Of a stretch of 64,000 nucleotides of DNA, positions 28,604 through 37,572 are shown in pieces; the first letter of the stretch is position 1; each line of letters starts with the position of its first letter. The stretch lies in assembly GCF_006175985.1 (NCBI RefSeq), contig NZ_SRSH01000014.1, forward strand, positions 62,001 through 126,000. Direction: 5' to 3'. Position numbers and translations under genes: made by a program. The notes beneath the pieces are model-generated. The model had not been told where the DNA came from. It did not search any database and saw only the letters and a list, made by a program, of their open reading frames with translations. This stretch comes from Methylotetracoccus oryzae (GTDB taxonomy: Bacteria; Pseudomonadota; Gammaproteobacteria; Methylococcales; Methylococcaceae).

Positions 28604-29565
28604 GACTGTTTATCTTCTCGGACTTGATTGGAATCACAGGCTGAAAAAGTGCACGCAAGCGTGCACCCAATAATTTACAAAGAAACCAATATCCCTACCT
28701 TAACGCTGATCCGCGTTGAGGCGATGTTGCCGGTTGCATGGCTGTCTGCACGAAGCCTGGTCAAAAAGAGGGCGACAAAGACTGTCGTTGGACTTCACGA
28801 TGCTGTGGCATCGTGCCTGTTCTCAACCTCTATCAAGAACCCTGCGCGGGGTTGCCCTCCGGAACTGCGCGTCTCGACCGAGTTGAGTTTTTTTTGGACA
28901 GCCCATTACTGCTTCTCGCCAACATTGCGCCGACTCATTGCGTCAAGATATACCGCCCCTGGGAGTACCAAAACCGGAGTGTTCTCGTGGAAGACAACAA
29001 AATCGCAACTGCCCTTCATGCATACCGCGAGTGTCTGAAAAAAGAGCTGTTTCCCTGCCACTGCCGCGTCCTATACGGCCAAATATTCGGTGAGACGGAC
29101 AAAGCCGATCAAAATCCCGCCTTGCGTTCGCTTGCCAAACGACAGAAGGAATCAGCAAGTCGCCGGGTTAGGAGACAACCGGATCAAACCTGGCGCCTAG
29201 CGTTTAGCGAGGAGGAGAGAGCGGCGCCCCCGACTCTTTTGCGCCCCCACTGCCTCCGAAAGCCAGGCGGAGAGCCGCTGCCGGCAACCCGAAGCAACGC
29301 GGTACCGCGCCGCTCCGTGCGCTGTTCCACTTGCGATAAGCCTCGGCTGCCACTCGGTGTGGCGCTATGATCGGCCATCTTGCCTAATTACTTGACAGGA
29401 CCATACGAACCCCCGGCCGCAGGAGATCAACAAGCCTAGCCACCCCGTCGGTAAAGCTGTAAAGCGGGGCGTTTGGCCTAGACAGCGACGATGAAATTCA
29501 TCCCCGCTTGCTGAGACATCTCTCAATTTCGTCCCCAGAAACCAGAGACCGCGCGGCGCTCAACT
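28604..29565. other. Long intergenic gap within the polysaccharide locus
   Basis: About 960 bases with no gene I can support. A + strand ORF (28738-29370) has no recognisable motif, no ribosome site and a composition unlike its neighbours. An imperfect inverted repeat lies near 29434-29481 (CTAGCCACCCCG pairing with CGGGGCGTTTGGCCTAG) and could be a terminator after the glycosyltransferase that ends at 29566. The gap may be a decayed gene or a long regulatory region. Confidence 0.35.
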
Positions 29566-32298
29566 TCACGTTAGATTACCGCTGGCTGGTGCGCCGATTT
29601 CAGGAACCGGGTGAGACAGTTGACTCCCGCCGCGGACATCAAGCGTATCCTTGCCAATCATTTCACTAAGATGTCTAACCCGCTCACCCTGCAGAAGACT
29701 CTCCCGAAAGGACAGAAACCGCTGATTGATCTCTGTCGGATTCCATGCAAGAGCAAGTGGCATCAGGTAGTCATCGACTTTGAGCGCGTGCATTCGTGAA
29801 GCGATTGCTCCAATGTCGAACGCAAATACCGGGTGCGCATAACGCAGTGCGATAGAAAGGGTATAGCTATACGTCTCAGGCCATACGTAGGGCAACCAGA
29901 CGCAGTGCGGAGCCAACTCAGCCAAACCAATGTCAGCAAACTGATCGAGATAGCGCCCCGTGATTGTGACTCCCTCGCGCCGAAGCGCCAGATCGTTGAG
30001 CGTATAGCCATAAACGACGATTTCCAGCGGCAAGCCTCTCTTCTTGATGTCCCTCGCACATCCCAAGAGGACATCATACCCCTTGACCTTACTGATGGCA
30101 CCGATCACGACAATGCGTAACGACGCCCCTTCAGCCAAGGTCGGTTGCGTGACGTGGACTGGAAAGGTCTCTCGCGGCTCATGCGGTTGCACATCCACCC
30201 GCAATCCACGAAAGTGCCGTGTCAGGCGTTTAGCCACGTCCTCGTCTGGGACCACGACCGAGTACGCACCCGCATAAAGCTCCCTATAGAGTGCCCGCCA
30301 TTCCCTTATCTTCGTTCTGCCAAAGTCGGAACCATTCATCACAATGCATCGATCACAAACCTTTTCCTCTGGCTCACCACAATAAACGCCTGTTGCATCC
30401 ACGAGATTCACACGCGGACACACACTGGTATAGTCGTGAACCATAACTCTCAGGCGAGCGTTGATTTCCGTGGCCACCTCCAGGAGCACTCTGCCTGCCT
30501 CGGGATCAAAATCGATCAAATGATGGATGTGGATTTCCGTTATACCGAGAGCGGTCAATAATTCTGACAGCCCCGACCGATCCCGCAACGCAAGGTGCTT
30601 CAGATTCGGCAAGGAAGGGACGTCAGGATGCACTACACTGACATGCTGGCCGTCCGGCAACGGACGCAGAAGATAAATACCCTTTTTCTCGGCCTTTAGC
30701 CGCGCTGCATCCTCAAGTAAATGACGTTCTGTGCCTCCACCTCTGGCGTGGTTTACCAAAAGGACGTTGGTCGCAGCTCTCAGGCGACCCAAGCGCGCTA
30801 AATCAAGCCGGGAACGGGCACCGGCTAACGGATCGACACTGATAAAACGCTTGACGTCGGAGTGATAGTTGGGATGCCGCCTTCGCATCGTGGCCATCGC
30901 TCCCTTGATGCGATTGGCACGCTCGCCTTGGAAGGAAGCACTTCCCCAATGGCGGACGAACACGTCACAGGCCACCAGATTCGTCCAGCCATGATGGATG
31001 GCGCGCTGACAGAAATCGTTTTCCTCGCCATAGCCCCGTCCGAAAGCCTCGGGATCGAATAGACCCACGTCATCAAGACAGGCACGCGCTACGTACATGC
31101 AAAAACCCACGCCTGTTGGGGCGACCACCACGCGGCCTCGATTGACCTCACTCGCGAGACGATCCAGTTCCTCGTATTCGATCTCAATCGGATAAGGATT
31201 ATCCTGCAGGAAGACCGGATAACTGCAGATTGTCGCGTTATTCGACAGTGGCGTGACCGTACCAACATTGGCATTCCTACGGGCGGCGGCACGCAGGCGG
31301 TCGAGCCAGTCACCGTAGACCTCGGTATCCGAATTAAGCAGGACGACGTCTCTTTCCTTATTGAGCTGCATTCCGCGGTTGGCGGTCTGCACGAAACCAA
31401 GGTTCTTGTCATTATGGAGGAGGCGAAATAGACCCCGGCTAGCAAGCGTAGTCAAAGTTTCGACCAAGTCCCGGTCAGGACTGGCATCGTTGATCACCGT
31501 CAATTCAAACCTTGTCTGTTGCCGGGCCCTTAGCACACTGTGCAAGCACCGCAACGTTACTGCCGCGCCGGCATAAACCGGCACAACAACGTCGACAGCA
31601 GCGGCACGATCCACCGCGTTAGGCAGTACATCCCAATCGTTCAGCCACGGCATAGTCGGTGTCGGCTGATCCAATTCAAAGAGCGTAGAACCCACTATGG
31701 GCAATGGAAGACGTCCCTCGTACTGTCCCTGACGAAGGTAATGAATCAGTGGGTTAATAGCCCATTCCCGAAGCTCCGGGTTACTATCGAGATAAAATGC
31801 CGCATCGAACCTCGGGGACGGAGATCTTCCCTCGCCCCCTCCCCAGCGAACGAAGTGAACAAGGGGATCAACCCCTGCTCGCAGGACGTCCTTGTTTCTG
31901 GACAAGTAGTACCCAAGATCAAACCAGGGACTAGGAGAAATCCCACGATAGCGTCCTACGTAAAGGTAATGCAGGAGACGATTTGTCCGTCTCGACTGTT
32001 TGATACCTGCATGTTCCGCGTAGTAAATTGGATCAAAGAGCGGCATCGGCCAGCGCCCCTCGAAATCGCCATATTGCGCATAGTGACGCAATGGCGGCAC
32101 GCCGGCGACAGCGACATCCTCGTTCTGCTCAAGGTAATACGTTCGATCGAACAGGTCGTGGCGTTTAAGGACCGAAATGACAAGGGAAAGGTGGATCCGC
32201 CGCAGCCCAATCATGCCTAATGGGCGTCGCAAGCCGGCGACGATCAGATAAACCAGCAGGCCCGTTACCGAGTGAAGTTTGCGACGCAATGGCGACAT
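29566..32298 (-). CDS. Dual glycosyltransferase (GT2 + GT4-like) with four 38-residue repeats
   Basis: Protein of 910 residues from the ATG at 32298; a GTG sits one codon upstream. After a hydrophobic segment (about 10-30) there are four repeats of exactly 38 residues. They start at F50, F88, F126 and F164, with the pattern FDxxYYLxxNxDVxxAGxxPL then HYxxxGxxEGRxPxP. This repeat type is seen in bacterial cell-surface glycosyltransferases. A GT2 domain follows (about 235-480) with VDVVVPVYAGAAVTLRCLHS, the DxD-like NSDTEVYGDW, and EENDFCQRA. A GT4-like domain completes it (about 525-880) with LVNHARGGGTERHL, IVVIGAISKVKGYDVLL and LPYVWPETYSYTLS. Such enzymes can add two different sugars. The gene is 160 bases after the polysaccharide export gene. 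Confidence 0.8.
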   Translation of the reverse strand: MSPLRRKLHSVTGLLVYLIVAGLRRPLGMIGLRRIHLSLVISVLKRHDLFDRTYYLEQNEDVAVAGVPPLRHYAQYGDFEGRWPMPLFDPIYYAEHAGIKQSRRTNRLLHYLYVGRYRGISPSPWFDLGYYLSRNKDVLRAGVDPLVHFVRWGGGEGRSPSPRFDAAFYLDSNPELREWAINPLIHYLRQGQYEGRLPLPIVGSTLFELDQPTPTMPWLNDWDVLPNAVDRAAAVDVVVPVYAGAAVTLRCLHSVLRARQQTRFELTVINDASPDRDLVETLTTLASRGLFRLLHNDKNLGFVQTANRGMQLNKERDVVLLNSDTEVYGDWLDRLRAAARRNANVGTVTPLSNNATICSYPVFLQDNPYPIEIEYEELDRLASEVNRGRVVVAPTGVGFCMYVARACLDDVGLFDPEAFGRGYGEENDFCQRAIHHGWTNLVACDVFVRHWGSASFQGERANRIKGAMATMRRRHPNYHSDVKRFISVDPLAGARSRLDLARLGRLRAATNVLLVNHARGGGTERHLLEDAARLKAEKKGIYLLRPLPDGQHVSVVHPDVPSLPNLKHLALRDRSGLSELLTALGITEIHIHHLIDFDPEAGRVLLEVATEINARLRVMVHDYTSVCPRVNLVDATGVYCGEPEEKVCDRCIVMNGSDFGRTKIREWRALYRELYAGAYSVVVPDEDVAKRLTRHFRGLRVDVQPHEPRETFPVHVTQPTLAEGASLRIVVIGAISKVKGYDVLLGCARDIKKRGLPLEIVVYGYTLNDLALRREGVTITGRYLDQFADIGLAELAPHCVWLPYVWPETYSYTLSIALRYAHPVFAFDIGAIASRMHALKVDDYLMPLALAWNPTEINQRFLSFRESLLQGERVRHLSEMIGKDTLDVRGGSQLSHPVPEIGAPASGNLT

Positions 32299-32460
32299 CA
32301 CCTGCGCCCTAATTGACTGCCCTGAAACCTCGCTACAGGCTCACTTGTCGAGGCATAGTTGTTCATCGACGCTCCGAAATCCAAGGACCCCAGGCCTATA
32401 AAAGCCAGTCGCCATGGCGAAAATGCCATTGCAGCCAGCGCGGTGACCTGCGCCATTAGG

Positions 32461-34332
32461 CTAGAGCACCACACGCGCTGCAACGCCTAGATAGAACAGG
32501 ATCTGGGCGATGGTACGTGCGAACTCCCAGTTCTTCGTGTCCACTTTGGGCAGCACCATGATTTCATCTCCTGCCCGAATATCGCTACCGTCTCCCTCCG
32601 AAAATGTACCATCCTGATGCACGACGACAATGCGGGAATTATCGGCATTCTGCGTGTACCCCCCTGCCTGTTCGACATAATCATCGACTGAGGTATTCGC
32701 GGCAAATACCAATGCCGTGGGGAAAACGACCTCGCCATGCACCATTACGAGATTCGTGGCCTCGGGGATCCGGATGATATCACCATCCTCAAGGAGAACG
32801 TTTGGCACGTCCTGCTTGGGACCGAGAACGATCTGGCCGATAGGCTGGATATCTTTCGCCCGCGCGATGTACTGCAGCGCTAACTGCGCGTCCTTCTCGC
32901 GCAGGACGGACTCTTCCTGCGTTGAGGAACGGGGAGTCAGCACCATCGCCTGAAGCGTTTGTAGTGACTTGTCCAGCATTTCTTTCTGTCGTACAGCAAC
33001 CGATCGACGAAACAACTGCACAGCTGCCGCATTCGCCTGAGCGGCGGGTTTAGTTTTCGCAAAGGCGTCTCTCAGACGAGCGCCATAAGGCAGAACCAGC
33101 GCATGTTGGCCGAGGTTAGCCCCTTCGATTCTGACGAGGATAGTTCCTGGGTATTTATCCGACGTGAAGTTGACCTCATCCCCATCCTGTATCACGACAT
33201 TTCCTAGATCTGCGAGCGCGTGGTATTCACTGCGCAGTTTGGGCCCCTCCTTGCGTACGATACTCAGATGGGTCGCGCTCGGTTTTGGTCGGGCAACCGT
33301 CAATAGGGAGGATGCGTTGATCTCGGGACGGACCAGTTCGAACTGGAATGGATTCATAACTTCGCCCGCCACACTGATACTGTATTTCCGTTGTCCAACG
33401 ACGATGGTGTCGCCGTCAACCAACTGCAACGGATCTATCCTGCCATCGAGCAAGAAATCATAGAGATCAAAGGCCGCACGCACCCGTCCGCCGCGGAGTA
33501 CCCTCACGTCGTGGAAGCTACCGCGTGCGAGATCGATCCCGCCAGCGGCATCCAAAAAATACAGTACTGAATCGGATGACAGCCCTGCGTACAAACCCGG
33601 TTGAGTCACGAAGCCCGTCACATACACCTTCACCTGCTGCGCGGCGGTCGTTGACGCGTAGACGCCCACATTGGCGCGATAAACCCGGCGTACATTGGCC
33701 TCCACATGGCGATTCAACTCCCCGTTCCGCACACCGAGCACATGCACTGGCCCGACATTCGGGATGAAGATATTTCCCTGGGGATCTACGGTGACGGTTG
33801 ATTCGAACGTAAAAGCCCCCCACATGCGGAGCGCGATCTGATCCCCCACGTGCATCTGGTACTCGGGATTGAAACCGGTGAACTGCTCGGCCTTGAAGCG
33901 GCCGTTGAACATATTGCTACCGAAAACCTGCGGGCGCGCAAGCGGGGCAGTCATCTGGACGGCCGCCGCTGGCGGCAATCCGCCCGAGGGTTCGGGGGAA
34001 TTGATTGGCGCGAGCGGCCCCAGAAACCGGCTGAACAAAGCGGACGGCGCGGTCGATGTCGATGGAGTCGCCGACGGAGCGGTGGAAACCTCCGGAGACA
34101 GAAACGCCCCGGCACCACCGCCGGACGATGAACCGCCACCCTGCGAGCTGAGATTCTGTATCGCCTGGGACGCCTGCACTGGAGAGCCCTGTGCCCAAAC
34201 GCCAGGAACCCAAAGCGCCATCGTCAGCCCGAGCACGGCCATACTCCATTCACCGACAGCGCCGGGTATGCCGAATGGAAAGCGGGGGCATCGGAAATGT
34301 TTCGGCATTATCAGCGAACCCGGTTCAATCAT
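32461..34332 (-). CDS. Outer-membrane polysaccharide export protein (Wza/KpsD family)
   Basis: Polysaccharide export protein of 623 residues that would form the outer-membrane/periplasmic channel for the capsule. A signal peptide is likely (MAVLGLTMALWVPGVWAQ). A Ser/Gly/Pro/Thr-rich linker follows, about 55-115. The Poly_export domain starts at QMHVGDQIALRMWGAF. Several SLBB-type repeats follow, for example VYVTGFVTQPGLYAG, ISVAGEVMNPFQFELV, ILVRIEGANLGQHALVLPYGARL and MVHGEVVFPTALVFAANTSVDDYVEQAGGYTQNAD. The C-terminus ends in a hydrophobic helix, TIAQILFYLGVAARVVL. Length and multiple SLBB copies fit KpsD more than Wza. The start overlaps the end of the KpsE-like gene by eight bases. Confidence 0.85.
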   Translation of the reverse strand: MIEPGSLIMPKHFRCPRFPFGIPGAVGEWSMAVLGLTMALWVPGVWAQGSPVQASQAIQNLSSQGGGSSSGGGAGAFLSPEVSTAPSATPSTSTAPSALFSRFLGPLAPINSPEPSGGLPPAAAVQMTAPLARPQVFGSNMFNGRFKAEQFTGFNPEYQMHVGDQIALRMWGAFTFESTVTVDPQGNIFIPNVGPVHVLGVRNGELNRHVEANVRRVYRANVGVYASTTAAQQVKVYVTGFVTQPGLYAGLSSDSVLYFLDAAGGIDLARGSFHDVRVLRGGRVRAAFDLYDFLLDGRIDPLQLVDGDTIVVGQRKYSISVAGEVMNPFQFELVRPEINASSLLTVARPKPSATHLSIVRKEGPKLRSEYHALADLGNVVIQDGDEVNFTSDKYPGTILVRIEGANLGQHALVLPYGARLRDAFAKTKPAAQANAAAVQLFRRSVAVRQKEMLDKSLQTLQAMVLTPRSSTQEESVLREKDAQLALQYIARAKDIQPIGQIVLGPKQDVPNVLLEDGDIIRIPEATNLVMVHGEVVFPTALVFAANTSVDDYVEQAGGYTQNADNSRIVVVHQDGTFSEGDGSDIRAGDEIMVLPKVDTKNWEFARTIAQILFYLGVAARVVL

Positions 34333-35419
34333 GATGGTCCTCTACGGAGGCAACAACCAGTCGTGCAATCCCATAAACGACAAAGCAGACCACGCATAAA
34401 GTCGCCAGATCATACACCCGTCGAGGGTACTGTGCTATCTGCGGCAGAGTGGGTGATGCTATAACAATCAAATGCTTAAGCTCCTGGCTTGTGTCCATTC
34501 GGACCTTCTCCAGGGTCTGAAGACTGGCCCGATAAGCCTCCTCGGCGAATCCAGCATCCAGGGTCAAATTCTGAAAGTCCGCGGCCAGCCCGGCCAAACG
34601 TTCGCCTTCAGTCGACGCAAGGCGCCGCCGCTCCTCATCCAACTGCGCCGAGGTGGCCTTGATCCGATTCTTTCTTGCGATGACCTGAAACGACTTGTCG
34701 TTCAGGTAGGTCAACTCGTTCTTCAACTCGGCCTCATCCCTCGCCAGCATCGACTCCAGTTCGTTCGTCAGACCCGCCTTTGCTTGCGCCTGCGCTACCG
34801 GATCAAACAGGCGATTGCGGTTCTGGAACTCGATCAGCTTCTGCTTCGCAGCGAAGTAACGCTCCCTCACGCGCTCCACCTGGGTCTCGGTAAACTCCAT
34901 TTCCTCACGCGCCATCTGGTGTGAAATCTCGTTGACGAACCGCTCGCTCTCCGCGAGAAGCTCTTGGTTTATTCTTTGAGCATCCTGTGCAGTAAAGCCC
35001 TCAACCGAAATATTGAGCAGCGACGTCACACTGTCGAGCGTCACCGACACCCGGTTACGGTAATACCATAGGAACCACTCCTGACTCGTTCCGGGGAACA
35101 GCTTGTATGGGAGGTCCCATGTATCGCGCTCATACAGATGACGTAACCCCAGCTTCTCGTCCAAATGGTTCAACATATCGAGGGAGAGGATGTATTCCGT
35201 CAGATACAAAACCTCGGCGTTTGCAGAGGATGCCGAAACACCAGCCAGGGAAACCCCTAATGACTGAGGTAAAGGTGCGCTATCCTTGGCTTCGCGCACC
35301 GTGATGATGGATTCGCTGACATAACGGTCTGCGGCAATGAACGCGTAGTAGATCGCAGCAGCGGACATTGGCAGCCAAATAAGTAGGACGGACAGGCGAC
35401 TGGGGTACTTCAGTTGCAT
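34325..35419 (-). CDS. Capsule export inner-membrane protein (KpsE/Wzz-like)
   Basis: Protein of 364 residues of the polysaccharide co-polymerase/export family. One membrane helix lies at about 10-28 (LSVLLIWLPMSAAAIYYAFIAA) and a second at about 340-358 (YPRRVYDLATLCVVCFVVYGIA). Between them is a periplasmic part with long coiled coils, for example NQELLAESERFVNEISHQMAREEMEFTETQVERVRERYFAAKQKLIEFQNRNRLFDPVAQAQ. The proline-rich pattern before the second helix (IASPTLPQIAQYPRR) is typical of KpsE/Wzc-N/Wzz proteins. No kinase domain is present, as expected for ABC-dependent export. It overlaps the export porin gene and lies 38 bases after the ATPase gene. Confidence 0.85.
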   Translation of the reverse strand: MQLKYPSRLSVLLIWLPMSAAAIYYAFIAADRYVSESIITVREAKDSAPLPQSLGVSLAGVSASSANAEVLYLTEYILSLDMLNHLDEKLGLRHLYERDTWDLPYKLFPGTSQEWFLWYYRNRVSVTLDSVTSLLNISVEGFTAQDAQRINQELLAESERFVNEISHQMAREEMEFTETQVERVRERYFAAKQKLIEFQNRNRLFDPVAQAQAKAGLTNELESMLARDEAELKNELTYLNDKSFQVIARKNRIKATSAQLDEERRRLASTEGERLAGLAADFQNLTLDAGFAEEAYRASLQTLEKVRMDTSQELKHLIVIASPTLPQIAQYPRRVYDLATLCVVCFVVYGIARLVVASVEDHHD

Positions 35420-35457
35420 AACGTGCGATCGGAATCTCGGTTCTTCTGTGTCTGCCT

Positions 35458-37572
35458 TTAGGGTTGCCGTCCGTCACCCGTTGGCAATCCCTTGACCTTC
35501 GGGTTCTTTCGGATGCGCGCGGACCGCGAGCCATTGGTAGCCGATTTCGGCTGCAGATCACGCCCCTCTGGAAGCCGGAACGCCTCGCTTACCACTGCAA
35601 CCCGCCGGCGTTCAGCTTCATCCCCTGCCCGCTTCTCCCGCAGTCGCTTCCTCGCACCCGCATCTTCTCGTGACAGCGCGGCGGTATTCCCGCTCTTCGA
35701 GAGCTGCCCAGGCGTTTCCGCGCGCTCGCTAGGCCGAATATCGCCCGGCCTCGCTTCCGGTTCGCCGACTACGAGAACACTGCCTTCCCCGTTCGCTTCC
35801 CTCGGCCGTCGGGCATTTCCACTGAACGCATTTCGGCGCCGCCTCGGCTTATCCGCCAGCCCCTCCACTGCCTGAACAAGACCTTCCCCATCTCGAGCTA
35901 GTTGCCTCGCAGCAAGGTTCGCGGCATGGTTGGCACCCGTCCCTCGCGTTCTCCCGGGCCTGCTTCGGCGTGTCCCGTCCGGCGAAGAACCAGCCTCCCG
36001 ACTCGCGGCGGGTGATCTCGCCTTGGACTCGGAGGCTCCGAGGCGGCCTCGGGCGTTCCGAGTCCGCGCGACTGCTTCTTGTGCGGTCCCGGAGGTTCCA
36101 TTCCCCTGCGCGGTCCCCGAGCCTGCTGTCGCGGAAGCCGTAGCCACGGTCTGCGGCTCCCTGTCCGCCCCCTGACCACGAGCGTCACCCCGAGTTGGCC
36201 CCTCAGTCGCGGGCAACTTCCTGCCGCGCCTGACGCCGGCATCGTGCGCAACTTCTTGTCGGCGGTGTTCGTCAATGGCAACGTGCGACTGCGGCCGGCG
36301 GCGCCCCTCCGCGGCCGTCGTCCCACGCGCATCGCCAGCGCCACGACCTAGACCTTTCCTCACCCCAGAGGCGGGAGCGTTCCCGGCGCTCATCGTGCCC
36401 GCCGGCTTGGCGACGGGGACACCGACTTGACCTTGCCCACGCCGACGGTCCTTTCGGCCTTTCCGCGGGATGGTGCCGGTGAGGCCTCCTCGCGCTACGG
36501 CCGACCGCCCGGCCAGGTCACCCTTGGCAACGCCAGCGAGTTCGGCCGGCCCATTCGGTGGGCCCGGGGACACCACAAGGGCCGCTGAAGCCGGCCTGAC
36601 GACCCGATCTGCCGCCAAGCCCGGTTGGGAGCGCCCGATCGACGCTGACTCCAACCGCGCAGAGTTCTTCGCACGGCGCCTCTCCCTCCCGCGCGTCCGG
36701 CTGGCCGACTCCCCGTCCATCCCTTGCCGCCGAACGTCGTTCGCACCCGGCTCCGGCTCGTTGGCAGCACTACCCTCCCGGGTAACCGCGACCTCCCATC
36801 TCGGCTGAACTGCCCTCCCCGAACCCGCCTCGCCAGGGTATATCGAAGCGCCCGCGAGAACCTTTCGCACACGGAGAGCACCAGATGCACTGCGATTTTG
36901 CGGTGCACGATAGGCCGGCCCTTGATAGGCCCGAATGCCCTCTTCCAGGTTCACATATGCAGCCAGAACACCCTCCCGCAGAAGCACCACCTCGTCGCAA
37001 AACTCCCTCACCATTTTCATGTTGTGCGAAACGAGCAGGATATTCGCGGACTTCATTTTCTCCCGGAGGATCGCGCGGCTTTTTTCTTTGAACGCCGTAT
37101 CCCCAACTGCAGTCACCTCGTCTATCAGATAGTAATCAAAGTCGAAGGCCATGGTCATCGCGAATACCAAGCGAGACCGCATCCCACTCGAATAGGTCTT
37201 CACCGCTTTGTCGAAAGCCTTTCCGAGTGCCGCAAACTCATTGACGAAGGTTAACTTCTGGTCTCTAAGCCCGCCTTCAACACCCAGGATACGACAGACG
37301 AATTTAACGGTGTCTCGCCCCGATAGCGTCGCCTGCGCCGTGCTGGCAAAATTCACCGGCCAGGACAAACGTTTGCCGCCCGTAAAGATCGAACCGGTAT
37401 CCGGGGCCTCGACCCCACCCAACATTCGTATTAACGTCGACTTTCCAGCACCATTAGCGCCCAGCAGGGCAATATTCTTGTCACCATTAAATGTGAAGCT
37501 GAGATTGCGGAAAACGAAATGACGGCCAGCGTTGGTCAAATAGGACTTGGTGACATTTCTGATCTCGATCAT
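35458..37572 (-). CDS. Polysaccharide export ABC ATPase (KpsT-like) with a 485-residue basic tail
   Basis: Residues 1 to about 218 are a complete KpsT/Wzt-type ATPase: Walker A GANGAGKST (38-46), signature YSSGMRSRL (127-135), Walker B YYLIDE (147-152), and H-loop VSHN (181-184). The domain ends EEGIRAYQ, where KpsT normally stops. The frame then continues without a stop to residue 704. The extra part has roughly 77 Arg and 17 Lys against about 49 acidic residues by hand count, and is rich in Gly, Ala, Ser and Thr. It has no evident fold, so it is probably disordered. It is not the Wzt carbohydrate-binding domain. The start overlaps the permease stop (ATGA). The gene lies between kpsM- and kpsE-like genes, so the ATPase role in polymer export is secure; the tail's role is unknown. 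Confidence 0.8.
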   Translation of the reverse strand: MIEIRNVTKSYLTNAGRHFVFRNLSFTFNGDKNIALLGANGAGKSTLIRMLGGVEAPDTGSIFTGGKRLSWPVNFASTAQATLSGRDTVKFVCRILGVEGGLRDQKLTFVNEFAALGKAFDKAVKTYSSGMRSRLVFAMTMAFDFDYYLIDEVTAVGDTAFKEKSRAILREKMKSANILLVSHNMKMVREFCDEVVLLREGVLAAYVNLEEGIRAYQGPAYRAPQNRSASGALRVRKVLAGASIYPGEAGSGRAVQPRWEVAVTREGSAANEPEPGANDVRRQGMDGESASRTRGRERRRAKNSARLESASIGRSQPGLAADRVVRPASAALVVSPGPPNGPAELAGVAKGDLAGRSAVARGGLTGTIPRKGRKDRRRGQGQVGVPVAKPAGTMSAGNAPASGVRKGLGRGAGDARGTTAAEGRRRPQSHVAIDEHRRQEVAHDAGVRRGRKLPATEGPTRGDARGQGADREPQTVATASATAGSGTAQGNGTSGTAQEAVARTRNARGRLGASESKARSPAASREAGSSPDGTRRSRPGRTRGTGANHAANLAARQLARDGEGLVQAVEGLADKPRRRRNAFSGNARRPREANGEGSVLVVGEPEARPGDIRPSERAETPGQLSKSGNTAALSREDAGARKRLREKRAGDEAERRRVAVVSEAFRLPEGRDLQPKSATNGSRSARIRKNPKVKGLPTGDGRQP

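Noticed and set aside
28738-29370. + strand ORF of 210 codons in the large gap
   Set aside because: No ribosome site, no motif, Arg/Cys-rich composition unlike neighbouring genes.
32457-32483. Upstream start of the 61-codon - strand ORF inside the export gene
   Set aside because: It would overlap the end of the export porin gene with no ribosome site; only the shorter form is worth noting.
35492-37254. Several + strand ORFs (127, 112 and 176 codons) opposite the ATPase tail
   Set aside because: I considered that the tail might itself be a shadow of these. They are shorter, broken into pieces and show no motifs, while the tail is one frame joined to a valid ATPase, so the tail was kept.
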